From NCBI GenBank assembly GCA_964431735.1, contig CAYSLJ010000020.1:1-55624 (forward strand): a stretch of 55,624 nucleotides of DNA, read 5' to 3'. The DNA comes from CALARM01 sp964431735. GTDB taxonomy: Bacteria; Vulcanimicrobiota; SpSt-956; JAKJGF01. Every line of letters begins with the position of its first letter. Position 1 is the stretch's first letter. Of this stretch, positions 37,020 to 45,847 are shown one piece after another. The notes under the pieces were generated by a model that was not told the DNA's origin, ran no database searches, and saw nothing but the letters and a program-made list of their open reading frames with translations. The translations under genes and the position numbers were made by a program.

Positions 37020-37901
37020 GTGAAATGTTTTAATTGTGAGACAGAAAATCAAAATCATTATAAATATTGTTACGAGTGTGGTATTGTATTAAGTGATGAT
37101 AAATATGATCTGGAAGATTCTCTTTTAAATCCAGCTGTAAATAGTCCTGTAGCTAAATTTTCCTTTGTCTTTGAAATTAATAATATGATAGATAAGGCTA
37201 TAGAGGAGTTTTTGTCAATAATTTCTCTTCACCCCAGATGGCCTGATATGCATTTTAAACTTGGTAATATTTATGAATTGAAAGGTCTCACAGGTAAAGC
37301 AGTGGCTGAATATAAAGAAGCTCTTTCCATTAATCCCCGTTACAGAGAAGCGAGACGCTGTCTTGGTGAGTTGTACCTTAAACTTGGTTTTTATGATGAA
37401 GCTCTGGAAGAGTTTGACAGACTCCTCTCTATAGAAACTAAATACTGGTATGCTGATGTCCATAATAATCTCGGTGTAGCCTATGAAAAATTACAGGATT
37501 ATGACAGAGCAGTAGAATGTTATGAAAAAGCTCTTTCTATTAATTCACGATATGCTATGGCTCTTTATAATTATGGAAATATCTTCTTTAACAGGAGAGA
37601 TATAGATAAGGCAATAGAGCAATATGAAAAATCGACTGCTTCCTATCCCGGATACGGAGCATGTCATAATAATCTTGGTATTGCGTACGGAAGCAAGGGA
37701 GATTACGATAAGTCTGTAGGAGCTTTTTTAAAGGCTATCGAGTTAGAGCCTGAAAATTCTCAATATCACCATAATCTGGCTACTGTTTATTATCAGCAGG
37801 ATAGATTTGATCTTGCTCTGGAAGAGTTTACCAGATCTGCTGAATTAGATCCTCATGATGAAGAATCCAGGAAATTTATTGATGAATTAACAGAAAATTA
37901 A
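37020..37901 (+). CDS. Zinc-ribbon and TPR protein
   Basis: A 293-aa protein. An N-terminal zinc ribbon (CFNCETENQNHYKYCYECG) is followed by about six TPR units from residue ~55 to the end (e.g. PDMHFKLGNIYELKGLTGKAVAEYKEALSINP). GTG 37020 is preferred to ATG 36960 because AAGGAG lies upstream and the zinc ribbon then starts at residue 3, as in related proteins. Cytoplasmic; a protein-binding adaptor, likely with the chaperone cluster. Confidence 0.75.
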   Translation: MKCFNCETENQNHYKYCYECGIVLSDDKYDLEDSLLNPAVNSPVAKFSFVFEINNMIDKAIEEFLSIISLHPRWPDMHFKLGNIYELKGLTGKAVAEYKEALSINPRYREARRCLGELYLKLGFYDEALEEFDRLLSIETKYWYADVHNNLGVAYEKLQDYDRAVECYEKALSINSRYAMALYNYGNIFFNRRDIDKAIEQYEKSTASYPGYGACHNNLGIAYGSKGDYDKSVGAFLKAIELEPENSQYHHNLATVYYQQDRFDLALEEFTRSAELDPHDEESRKFIDELTEN

Positions 37902-38273
37902 CTTCATCTGTCGTCTGTTACCCTGACGACTATTCTATTAATTAGTTTATATGAGAATCATGAATAGTGAATGATGAAGGGATGATAAGTTTTCATTCTT
38001 CGCGGTGATTATGTGGTCATGGCTGTTAGATGGGGAATTTCTGGGTGGAAGAAAAATAAAATGAATATCAGTAATTATAATATACCTATAAAAAATAATT
38101 GTAAGCCTTCAGCAGTTAGCTATAAGCTATAGGCTAAAACTTACAAAGCTTGACTGTGTAAATCAGTCTGAAAAAATATTTAACGACATTTATTATGTAA
38201 TTCCTGTAAAAGCTGACTGCTGTCTGCTGATAGCTGAACGCTTACAAATAATTAAAGAAAGGCAGATTAAAAG
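37902..38273. other. Intergenic region with AGCTATA/GCTGACT repeats
   Basis: At 38105-38135 TTAGCTATAAGCTATAGGC and at 38208-38240 CTGACTGCTGTCTGCTGATAG carry loose 7-bp periodicity related to the GCTGAAA family and are partly inverse to each other. The rest is AT-rich without an open frame of note. Confidence 0.4.
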
Positions 38274-38912
38274 ATGGCAATAAAGCGTGATCCTTATAGA
38301 ATAATGGATATCCCTCCTGTTGCAACAGATGCAGAGATTAAAGCTGCTTACCGAAAGAAATCTAAAATTTATCATGAGGGGGATGCCAGCTCAAAATCCC
38401 TTCTGGATCAAAAAATGGGTGAACTTGTTGAAGCTTATAATATAATCAGTGATGAAGAAAAAAGAAAAGAATATGATAATTCTCCCCATTTTCAGATCAG
38501 GCGTTCCAGAAAGAACAGGGCAAAGAAAACTACAAAATTATCTTCTGCACCCATTAAAGGTAAGCCGACATTTAAAAATTCAAGCTCTCTTCTGGATAAA
38601 ATCAAGGAAATTTTTATGGGGCCTAAAAAGAAAGAAGATACAGTTGAATATAATCCAAAAGAAGCAGACATACATTTTTCTCTTGGCGTTTCCCTGTGTG
38701 ATAATCCAAAGTTTTTGGATCAGGCTCCAAATGCTTTTAAAAAATCCGTTTCCTATGATCCGGAACATGTAGATTCTTACTTTAACCTTGGTATAGTTTA
38801 TTATAGACTGGGACAATGGTCTGATTCCCTTGAGGCTTTTCAGAAAGTGTTAACTCTTGAAAAGGATGATCAGACATGTAAAATGCTGATAAATCTCTTA
38901 CGAGAGGAATAG
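38274..38912 (+). CDS. J-domain-like/TPR protein lacking the HPD motif
   Basis: A 212-aa protein. Residues 5-68 align along a whole J domain (DPYRIMDIPPVATDAEIKAAYRKKSKIYHEGDAS ... GELVEAYNIISDEEKRKEYDN), but the loop that should read HPD is HEG. HPD is required for J proteins to stimulate Hsp70 ATPase. A basic linker (RRSRKNRAKKTTK) leads to two TPR units (DIHFSLGVSLCDNPKFLDQAPNAFKKSVSYDP, DSYFNLGIVYYRLGQWSDSLEAFQKVLTLE). It may bind the Hsp70 at 32496 without activating it. The SD is weak (ATTAAAAG). Confidence 0.75.
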   Translation: MAIKRDPYRIMDIPPVATDAEIKAAYRKKSKIYHEGDASSKSLLDQKMGELVEAYNIISDEEKRKEYDNSPHFQIRRSRKNRAKKTTKLSSAPIKGKPTFKNSSSLLDKIKEIFMGPKKKEDTVEYNPKEADIHFSLGVSLCDNPKFLDQAPNAFKKSVSYDPEHVDSYFNLGIVYYRLGQWSDSLEAFQKVLTLEKDDQTCKMLINLLREE

Positions 38913-38966
38913 GATATTAAAAGTTTACTCTGTTAATCTCTTGATATAGATCAAACAATTAAAAGC

Positions 38967-39599
38967 TTACTTTTTTAATTCCCATACTATTTCTAAAATA
39001 CTGTCAAGAAGACATGTTTCTATCCTGGCTATTACATTTGTTCTCTGAACAGATTTTACAATTAATCCTTCTTCGGGAGCAAAATAAAATTCTCCGTCGA
39101 AGGAGGTTATTTGATTACAGGTAACGTTATCTTCTAATATTAAAGGACATGTTATTTCTTCAGGTAATACTTTTATTCTGACACAGTTATACTCCTTCAC
39201 ATATCTGTACTCGGCCAGTAAGCATGTCATGTTATATTCAAGTGGTGACAATAAAAAAGGCAGATGAATTTTATGTTTTCCTGTCCATCTACTGTTAAGT
39301 TTTACTTCTTCGTCCGGTAAAACGAAGATATATGAGCCTGTTACGGTATTACCTTTATTATCTATTTTCATCTCTTTTATATTATTATTGTCTTTTATAG
39401 TAATACTTATAAGTCCCCTGTCATCAATATGTGTTATATTCTGCTCTACATGAGAGGTAAAAGTTTGCCGGGAGTGTAAAGATACATTTTCTTTAGAAAT
39501 GATTTTTTCTATTATAGTTTTATTTATTTCATAATTTACCGTATCCCTCTCTTTAAATTTATAAAAGAGGTTCAGGTTTTTATCTTCAATCTTGGACAT
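38967..39599 (-). CDS. Hypothetical beta-rich protein
   Basis: 210 aa, no signal peptide. Alternating strands (VNYEINKTIIEKIISK, RQTFTSHVEQNITHIDDRGLISITIK, CVRIKVLPEEITCPL, FDGEFYFAPEEGLIVKSVQRTNVIARIE) suggest an all-beta sandwich similar in outline to DUF6263-like lipoproteins, but with no lipobox. It follows the TPR gene at 39608 by 8 bp, so the two form an operon. Function not recognised. Confidence 0.55.
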   Translation of the reverse strand: MSKIEDKNLNLFYKFKERDTVNYEINKTIIEKIISKENVSLHSRQTFTSHVEQNITHIDDRGLISITIKDNNNIKEMKIDNKGNTVTGSYIFVLPDEEVKLNSRWTGKHKIHLPFLLSPLEYNMTCLLAEYRYVKEYNCVRIKVLPEEITCPLILEDNVTCNQITSFDGEFYFAPEEGLIVKSVQRTNVIARIETCLLDSILEIVWELKK

Positions 39600-39607
39600 A
39601 ATACGTG

Positions 39608-40264
39608 TTACCAGTTACTCCAGTCTTTTGCAAGTTTTTTCCAGAACATAAATACTCTCATCGCTTTTACTTTTTCCAGATTATTACGAAATCTCTCATT
39701 ACTGCTTTCAAGTTTTATAGCATGTTCAATGGCTTTTATTGATTCACACAGCTCATCAAGGCAATAGAAAGCTATACCCATATTATGGTAATAATCTGCT
39801 ATATTATCTTTGAGTGTTATAGCTTTATTAAATTCTCTTTGAGCTTTTCGAAAATCAAAGATTTTCATACAGGCACATCCCAGATTATATCTGTAATTAT
39901 GTAATGAAGGGTCTATTATTACTGCATATTGAAAAGCACAGACACTTTCCTGAAATTTTTCCTGTTGAAACAGAGAATTTCCCATTAAATAATGATAGAA
40001 GGAGTTATCAGGATTTAAACTCTGTTCAAAGCTTTTATCAGGTATTAATTCCAGACTTATAGGAGATAAAGTTTTTACTGCAGCCAGGTGATCAGGTCTC
40101 GGGTTAATCGCTAATACATGTGAAGGATTATATTCTTTATGTTTGATTGTTTTGCATGTTTCAAGAAAGCTCTTATAATGTATGTTTAACTGACCGGAAA
40201 AATCATTTACAGAATAACAGGTTTCTATATGGGAATGATTATCTGAATTGTTATCTGTCACCAT
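39608..40264 (-). CDS. TPR protein
   Basis: A 218-aa protein. Residues ~1-80 have no recognised fold. Residues ~85-205 hold three TPR units (SFYHYLMGNSLFQQEKFQESVCAFQYAVIIDP, HNYRYNLGCACMKIFDFRKAQREFNKAITLK, ADYYHNMGIAFYCLDELCESIKAIEHAIKLE). The SD AGGAGA precedes ATG 40264, and a heptad array lies just upstream in the same polarity as elsewhere. Confidence 0.75.
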   Translation of the reverse strand: MVTDNNSDNHSHIETCYSVNDFSGQLNIHYKSFLETCKTIKHKEYNPSHVLAINPRPDHLAAVKTLSPISLELIPDKSFEQSLNPDNSFYHYLMGNSLFQQEKFQESVCAFQYAVIIDPSLHNYRYNLGCACMKIFDFRKAQREFNKAITLKDNIADYYHNMGIAFYCLDELCESIKAIEHAIKLESSNERFRNNLEKVKAMRVFMFWKKLAKDWSNW

Positions 40265-40279
40265 TACATTCTCCTGATT

Positions 40280-40310
40280 GTGACGCGTGACGCGTGACGC
40301 GTGACGCGAG
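40280..40310 (-). repeat. TCACGCG heptad array (minus orientation)
   Basis: About four units. Read toward the minus-strand TPR gene it begins TTCTCGCG and ends TCACAATC, 7 bp before the SD. It mirrors the array at 40490 on the other side of the divergent spacer. Confidence 0.8.
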
Positions 40311-40428
40311 AATTATTCAGTTATAAAAATATTCTTTATATTGAGTAAATACTCCTTCTTTTTCGGATACATGCAAAAAATAATTTGCAAAAATCTATAG
40401 TCAGTGAATAATTTTTAAACGTATCTAT

Positions 40429-40457
40429 TTGCAATAATAACAAAAAACTTGTATAAT
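40429..40457 (+). promoter_or_regulatory. Promoter of the 400-aa TPR gene
   Basis: TTGCAA (40429-40434), 17-bp spacer, TATAAT (40452-40457). The start site should be near 40464, so the heptad array at 40490-40521 is inside the 5' leader, which makes it RNA as well as DNA. Confidence 0.7.
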
Positions 40458-40489
40458 ATAACATACATTACCACAGGTGAACATTCAGC

Positions 40490-40521
40490 CTCGCGTCACG
40501 CGTCACGCGTCACGCATCACG
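40490..40521 (+). repeat. TCACGCG heptad array (plus orientation)
   Basis: Begins CCTCGCG, four units, the last TCACGCA, and ends TCACGATT. It lies between the promoter and the GAGGAG SD of the TPR gene. Confidence 0.85.
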
Positions 40522-40547
40522 ATTATTAATAGAATGAGGAGTTTGTT

Positions 40548-41750
40548 ATGAAAGACTTGTCCTATGAAGATCCTGAAGTTTATAGCCATTATACTACAGG
40601 TTGCAGTCTTATGGAGAAAGGTGATTATAAGGGAGCAATTGATGAATTTGAAAAGGTATTATCTATTGACCCCGGTCATGGACTTTCTTTTCTTATGCTG
40701 GGTAATATCTATTTTGAAGATCAGGATTTTTCTACTGCAGAACATTATTACCTCAGGTCAATTGAAGTCAATCCCGGCGATGTTACGGCTATTATAAATT
40801 TAGGAAATTTATATTTTAACCAGGGAAAAATTGAAGAAGCTATTGAAAAATATCTTGATGCTATAGATATAGAACCCAATGATGGTGCAACTCATAACAG
40901 TCTTGCCAGGGCATTTGTCAGAATAGAAAATATAGAAGGTGCCATAGAGGAATACCAGAAAACTATAGAACTGGATCCTTTTTATGTGGATGCTTATTAC
41001 AGTCTTGCCAATATTTTTGTAGAACAGGGTATGATAGAATTTGCAGTGGATAATTATCAAAAAGCTATTGAACTTTCTCCCGGTGATCCATTCATCATCA
41101 ATAGCCTTGGAAATTTATATCTTTCCCAGGGAATTCTGGATGAAGCCGGTACGTGTTATTGTAAAGCCCTTGAGTTAGATCCTTCCTTCCCAAACGGACA
41201 TTATAATCTGGGTGTAGTGTATTTTCAACAGGGTACTATTGATAAAGCCATAGAGGAATTTAACAGAGCACTGGAAATAAACCCTGATGATTATGCTGTA
41301 AGGAATAATCTTGGTTATGCTTATTATAAGATCGATGATTATGATAAAGCTTTAAATGAATATCTGAAAGCTATTGATGTGGCTCCTGACTTTGTTGAAG
41401 CCCATAATAATCTTGGCCATCTTTACGGAGCCATGGGACAATGGGAGCTTGCTGTTACAGAGGCGAATAAGGCTCTGGAATTAAACCCTTATGTTGTTTC
41501 TGCCTATAGAAATCTGGGGCTTGCTTATATGGCTTTTGGATTATTTGAACAGGCCATAGAAGAATTTAATAAAGCTATTGAGATAGATCCTGAATATTCT
41601 AAAGTCAGATTTCATCTTGGTGAAGTATATATTAAACTGGGGCAGATGGAAGATGCCCTTTATAATTTTGAAACCTATTTAACCCTTGAACCAGAGGGAG
41701 AATTTTTAGAACAGGTAAATAAGTATTTAGAGGAAGTTAAAAATGGTTAG
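40548..41750 (+). CDS. TPR-repeat protein
   Basis: A 400-aa protein, almost entirely 11 tandem canonical TPR units of 34 residues (e.g. AIINLGNLYFNQGKIEEAIEKYLDAIDIEPNDG). There is no signal peptide and no catalytic domain, so it should be a cytoplasmic superhelical adaptor similar to the TPR part of O-GlcNAc transferases. The GAGGAG SD lies 8 bp before ATG 40548. Partner unknown. Confidence 0.88.
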   Translation: MKDLSYEDPEVYSHYTTGCSLMEKGDYKGAIDEFEKVLSIDPGHGLSFLMLGNIYFEDQDFSTAEHYYLRSIEVNPGDVTAIINLGNLYFNQGKIEEAIEKYLDAIDIEPNDGATHNSLARAFVRIENIEGAIEEYQKTIELDPFYVDAYYSLANIFVEQGMIEFAVDNYQKAIELSPGDPFIINSLGNLYLSQGILDEAGTCYCKALELDPSFPNGHYNLGVVYFQQGTIDKAIEEFNRALEINPDDYAVRNNLGYAYYKIDDYDKALNEYLKAIDVAPDFVEAHNNLGHLYGAMGQWELAVTEANKALELNPYVVSAYRNLGLAYMAFGLFEQAIEEFNKAIEIDPEYSKVRFHLGEVYIKLGQMEDALYNFETYLTLEPEGEFLEQVNKYLEEVKNG

Positions 41751-41809
41751 CAAATTAGCAGTCACCATGCTAAGGAGTTGTAAAAAAATAACCTTATCAT
41801 ATTTAAAAT

Positions 41810-41838
41810 CGTGACGCGTAACGCGTAACGCGTGACGG
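41810..41838. repeat. TTACGCG array with element-type border
   Basis: TCGTGACGCGTAACGCG ... GTGACGGGAGGA matches the centre of the MITE-like elements, including GGGAGGA, but the inverted ends are not recognisable. It is probably a decayed element. Confidence 0.6.
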
Positions 41839-41940
41839 GAGGACAAAAACCATAATTTTCCAGAGTTATTTTCTTACAGTCCCTAAATGTAAATTTATAG
41901 GAATTTTTTTATGTCGTAAAGTTTAGTTTTATAGTTGTTT

Positions 41941-42016
41941 AATGGTTACGGGGTATGGGTGTTGGGGTAGGAAGCTTTAAAACCCAAAACCTGAAACCCA
42001 AAAATCAAAACCTAAT
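41941..42016. repeat. GGGTATG and CCCAAAA heptad-like repeats
   Basis: TGGTTACGGGGTATGGG ... TGTTGGGGTAGG is followed by AAAACCCAAAACCTGAAACC and AAAAATCAAAACC. These have a loose 7-bp spacing of GGG and CCC blocks in inverse orientation, so the region may fold on itself. It immediately precedes the SD of the prenyl synthase gene. Confidence 0.5.
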
Positions 42017-42034
42017 TTAACAGGAATATTGTTA

Positions 42035-43003
42035 ATGTTAAAAGTAAATTTAATAAAAGATGATCTTTTAAAAGTAGAAGATTCTTTACATAATATTATT
42101 GTATCGGGAGTTAAAGAAATACCTCAGATTTACAATCATACATTGAGGGCAGGAGGTAAACGAATACGTCCTGCCCTTGTAATATTATCTAAAAAAGTAT
42201 TTTCCGGCAACCATGATATACATGTTATTAGATTATCTATGGCGGCGGAAATTATTCATTTAGCTTCTTTAATTCATGATGATGTCATAGATGATAATAA
42301 CCTCAGAAGAGGAGTTTTAACAGCAAATTATAAGTGGGGTAATAAGATTTCCGTATTTGCCGCAGATTATATCCTTTTAAAAGGATTAAAATTTCTCCTT
42401 GATGACTTCAGATCTGATGTGGTACTTCCTCTTTTTTATGCTATTTCTCTTATGTGTGAGGGAGAACTCCTGCAGATGAAATATGTTTATTCTCTTGATT
42501 TGAATGAAACAGATTATATGAACATAATCGGATGTAAAACAGCATCTCTTATGTCAGCTTGCTGTGAAGCAGGAGCGAGAGTAGGCAGTGCAGACGAACA
42601 TGCTATTTCCAGTCTGGCTTCTTACGGACGTTTTCTTGGCATGGCTTTTCAGATAGTCGATGATATTATGGATCTGACTCTTACCTCTAAAGAAACAGGG
42701 AAGAGTGCCGGCAATGATCTGAGAGAAGGGAAAATTACACTACCTGTAATAAGGGCTTTTACTCTGGCAGACAGTGAAGATAAAAGACTCTTCCTTAGAT
42801 TGACAGCTCTTTACAGGAAAAATGCCTGTGATTTGAATGAAATAATTTCTTTAGTAAATAAATATGGAGGTATAGAATATTCCAGAGAAAAAGCTGTTGA
42901 ATTCGGTAATTTAGCTGTTAAAGAATTAAATAATATTGCAGATTCTGAGGCTAAAAATAGCCTCATTGACCTTGGAAATTATGTGATTTCAAGAGTATTT
43001 TGA
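42035..43003 (+). CDS. Polyprenyl diphosphate synthase
   Basis: A 322-aa trans-isoprenyl diphosphate synthase (heptaprenyl/octaprenyl/solanesyl type) making quinone side chains or carrier precursors. GGKRIRPALVIL binds isopentenyl diphosphate. The first Asp-rich motif is D82-D-V-I-D86 and the second is D209-D-I-M-D213; both have one fewer intervening Asp than textbook but keep the metal ligands. LASLIHDDVIDDNNLRRG is the core. ATG 42035 has ACAGGA upstream; a TTG at 42029 is less likely. Confidence 0.88.
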   Translation: MLKVNLIKDDLLKVEDSLHNIIVSGVKEIPQIYNHTLRAGGKRIRPALVILSKKVFSGNHDIHVIRLSMAAEIIHLASLIHDDVIDDNNLRRGVLTANYKWGNKISVFAADYILLKGLKFLLDDFRSDVVLPLFYAISLMCEGELLQMKYVYSLDLNETDYMNIIGCKTASLMSACCEAGARVGSADEHAISSLASYGRFLGMAFQIVDDIMDLTLTSKETGKSAGNDLREGKITLPVIRAFTLADSEDKRLFLRLTALYRKNACDLNEIISLVNKYGGIEYSREKAVEFGNLAVKELNNIADSEAKNSLIDLGNYVISRVF

Positions 43004-43014
43004 TGGAGGTTCTC

Positions 43015-44298
43015 ATGAAAACTTTTATTGGTCTTAGAAGAGAAGATAAGAATATCTGGGAAAAAAGGATTGCTCTCACGCCTGACCAGCTCAGAGAGCT
43101 TTCTATGGATGGTTCTATCGGGTTTATCGTTCAGCCCTCAGGGATAAGAGCTTTCAGTGATAGTGAATTCGAACAGGCAGGGATAAAAGTACAGGAAGAT
43201 CTTTCTCCATGTTCGATAATTATTGCCATAAAAGAAATTCCTCTGAATTTTTTTGTTCATGGCAAAACCTATTTGTTTTTTTCTCATACAGTAAAAGGGC
43301 AGAGTTATAATATGCCTATGCTCAGGCAGATCATGGATAAGTCGTGTCAGTTGATAGACTATGAAAGGATTGTAGATGAACATTCCAGACGTCTGCTGTT
43401 TTTTGGTAAGGAAGCAGGTTATGCAGGTATGTTTGAAAGCCTTTATGCTCTGGGGAAAAGATTGTCAGTTAAAGGCATTAAAAATCCTTTTTCTGAATTA
43501 AATCAGTGTTACGAATATGGACATCTTGCTAAACTTAAATCTGCAGTTAAGGATATTGCTCTTAAGATTAAAAAAGAAGGGATTCCTGAAGAGATATGCC
43601 CATTTACATGCGGTTTTGCAGGATATGGGAATGTTTCCCGCGGTGCTCAGGAGATATTCGACTTACTTCCTTTTATAGATATAAGTCCGGAAGAATTATT
43701 TTCGAAAAAACTTGATTCTAAAGATCATATTTATAAGGTTGTATTTAAAGAAGAGCATATGGTAAAACCGAAAACCGGAAAATTTGACCTTTCCGGTTAT
43801 TATAATTATCCCGAACAATATGAGTCTGTTTTTGAACGTTATATACCACACCTTACAATGTTGATAAACTGTATATACTGGGATAATAAATACCCTGCAC
43901 TTGTTACCAGACATTATCTTAAAACTCATGGTGAACATAAATTGCTGGTTATTGGCGATATTAGCTGTGATATAAACGGTGCGATTGAATGTACTGTTAA
44001 AAGTACAGTTGCCGATAAATCTATCTATATTTATGATCCTGTGAGTGAGAATATTTCAGACGGTGTTGAAGGGGAAGGGATTGCAGTAATGGCAATAGAT
44101 AATCTGCCCGGTATCCTTCCTGTAGAAGCATCCAGGGATTTCGGAGAGAAACTCAAGAAGTTTATTCCAGAGATTGCCCGGGCAGACTATTCGGTGGATT
44201 TTGACCATTGTAATCTTTCTCCTCCCATTAAGAATGCCATGATTGTGTATCAGGGTAAACTTACACCGAAATATAAGTATCTTGAGGAATTTTTATAG
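43015..44298 (+). CDS. Lysine-ketoglutarate reductase-like protein (LKR half of AASS)
   Basis: A 427-aa enzyme expected to join lysine and 2-oxoglutarate into saccharopine. The N terminus (FIGLRREDKNIWEKRIALTPDQLREL) is the alanine-dehydrogenase/transhydrogenase N-terminal domain found in LKR. KEAGYAGMFESLYALGKRL, FTCGFAGYGNVSRGAQEIFDLLP, LVIGDISCDINGAIECT and DNLPGILPVEASRDFGEKL are typical of the LKR half of eukaryote-type LKR/SDH. ATG 43015 is chosen for the GGAGG SD. It overlaps nothing but begins 11 bp after the prenyl synthase stop. The partner SDH gene follows. Confidence 0.82.
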   Translation: MKTFIGLRREDKNIWEKRIALTPDQLRELSMDGSIGFIVQPSGIRAFSDSEFEQAGIKVQEDLSPCSIIIAIKEIPLNFFVHGKTYLFFSHTVKGQSYNMPMLRQIMDKSCQLIDYERIVDEHSRRLLFFGKEAGYAGMFESLYALGKRLSVKGIKNPFSELNQCYEYGHLAKLKSAVKDIALKIKKEGIPEEICPFTCGFAGYGNVSRGAQEIFDLLPFIDISPEELFSKKLDSKDHIYKVVFKEEHMVKPKTGKFDLSGYYNYPEQYESVFERYIPHLTMLINCIYWDNKYPALVTRHYLKTHGEHKLLVIGDISCDINGAIECTVKSTVADKSIYIYDPVSENISDGVEGEGIAVMAIDNLPGILPVEASRDFGEKLKKFIPEIARADYSVDFDHCNLSPPIKNAMIVYQGKLTPKYKYLEEFL

Positions 44299-44299
44299 A

Positions 44300-44407
44300 G
44301 TGAGTCGTGAGCAGTGAGTCGTAGGGGCGCCCCCCTGTGGTCGCCCGGTACCGGTAAAACACGCATTACGCATTACGCATCACCCGTTACGCGTCACGCG
44401 TCACGAT
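44300..44407 (+). mobile_element. Composite heptad element, copy IV
   Basis: AGTGAGTCGTGAGCAGTGAG heptads, a GC-rich core (GTAGGGGCGCCCCCCTGTGG, TCGCCC, GGTACCGG), AAAACACGCATTACG, CATCACCCG, TTACGCG/TCACGCG and a final TCACGATTAT. The core is almost identical to the inverse of copy III. It sits between LKR and SDH genes of one pathway without an obvious promoter. Confidence 0.7.
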
Positions 44408-44432
44408 TATAAATTAAGGAGGTAATTAAAAA

Positions 44433-45752
44433 ATGAAAAAAGTACTGGTTCTGGGAGCAGGTCTTGTATCAAGGCCACTGGTAAAGTATCTTCTGGATCA
44501 TGGTTTTAAACTTCTTGTTGCCAGCCGCACAGTCAGTAAAGCCGAAGCTTTAATAGAAGGTCATCAGAACGGAGTAGCTCTGGCCTTTGATATTACCCGT
44601 GACGAAGCAAAATTAGACGACCTTGTTTCACAGGTTGACCTTGCTATAAGTCTCTTACCCTATACCTATCATGTGCAGGTAGCAGAAGCATGTCTGAAAT
44701 TTAAAAAACATATGGTCACAACCTCTTATGTGAGTGATAAAATGGCTCAATTACATGACAGGGCAAAAGAAGCAAATGTAATGCTGTTAAATGAACTGGG
44801 TGTAGATCCCGGTATAGATCATATGTCTGCTATGAAGGTTATTCATCATGTAGAAAAGCATGGAGGAAAAATTACGAGCTTCCGATCTTACTGCGGCGGA
44901 CTTCCTGCACCTGACGCAAACAATAAACCTTTCGGATATAAATTTTCCTGGAGCCCAAGGGGAGTCTTGATGGCAGGCAAGAATTCGGCACAATATTTAG
45001 AAGACGGGAAAGAAGTTTTTATTCCCGGTGAAGATCTGTTTGATCATTATAAGACCTTTAATATAGAAGGTGTAGGCGAGTTAGAAGGATATCCCAATAG
45101 AAATTCCCTTCCCTATATAGAGAAATATGGATTGTCTGATACAAAAACTATGTTCCGGGGAACCTTCAGATATCCCGGCTGGTGTAAAACTCTTAAAAAA
45201 ATTGCCGATATGGGTTTTTTAAGTGATGAAAAAATAGAAATATCTTCAGGTCTTACTTTTAAAGATTTTACTTCCAGACTTGTAAATATATCGGGAGATA
45301 ATTTAAAATGTAATCTGGCAGCCAAACTTGGTTTAGAAGAAGACTGTCAGGCTATGAAGAATCTGGAATGGCTCGGCCTTTTCAGTGATGAGCCACTTCC
45401 TCCGGGACAGAACACACCTCTTGATATACTTGTAGCAAAAATGCTTGAAAAACTGTCATATGATGACGGAGAAAGAGATATGCTTGTTCTGTATCATGAA
45501 TTTATGGCAGAATATGCAGATCGTAAGGAAAAGATTACGTCAACCCTTATAGATTTCGGTATACCTTTCGGAGATTCTTCCATGTCGAGAACAGTAGGAC
45601 TTCCTGCCGCCATTGCCACAAGGTTTGTTCTGGAAGGTAAATTTAATTTTAATGGTGTTCTTATACCTGTAATACCGGAGATTTATGGACCGGTTCTTGA
45701 AGAACTGGAACGTCTTGGTATAGCATGTAAAGAACAGTATTTCAGTGAGTAG
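44433..45752 (+). CDS. Saccharopine dehydrogenase (glutamate-forming)
   Basis: A 439-aa NAD(P)-dependent enzyme splitting saccharopine to glutamate and 2-aminoadipate semialdehyde. VLVLGAGLVSRPLVKYLL is the Rossmann glycine motif; SLLPYTYHVQVAEACL, NELGVDPGIDHMSAMKVI, SYCGGLPAPDANNKPFGYKFSWSPRGVL and FRGTFRYPGWC are conserved in the SDH half of AASS. With 43015 it gives a two-gene version of the bifunctional animal/plant enzyme. The AAGGAGG SD supports ATG 44433. Confidence 0.9.
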   Translation: MKKVLVLGAGLVSRPLVKYLLDHGFKLLVASRTVSKAEALIEGHQNGVALAFDITRDEAKLDDLVSQVDLAISLLPYTYHVQVAEACLKFKKHMVTTSYVSDKMAQLHDRAKEANVMLLNELGVDPGIDHMSAMKVIHHVEKHGGKITSFRSYCGGLPAPDANNKPFGYKFSWSPRGVLMAGKNSAQYLEDGKEVFIPGEDLFDHYKTFNIEGVGELEGYPNRNSLPYIEKYGLSDTKTMFRGTFRYPGWCKTLKKIADMGFLSDEKIEISSGLTFKDFTSRLVNISGDNLKCNLAAKLGLEEDCQAMKNLEWLGLFSDEPLPPGQNTPLDILVAKMLEKLSYDDGERDMLVLYHEFMAEYADRKEKITSTLIDFGIPFGDSSMSRTVGLPAAIATRFVLEGKFNFNGVLIPVIPEIYGPVLEELERLGIACKEQYFSE

Positions 45753-45803
45753 TGAGTATGGGTATGGGTTAACCTGACACCCAGTTATCATATAAAATAA
45801 TTA

Positions 45804-45828
45804 AGGGGCAGAACATTGTTCTGCCCCT
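45804..45828. terminator. Shared hairpin between convergent genes
   Basis: AGGGGCAGAACA / TGTTCTGCCCCT, a 12-bp perfect stem with a one-base loop, lies between the SDH gene and the lipoprotein gene. Confidence 0.65.
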
Positions 45829-45847
45829 GCCTGTTTCACTCCAATTA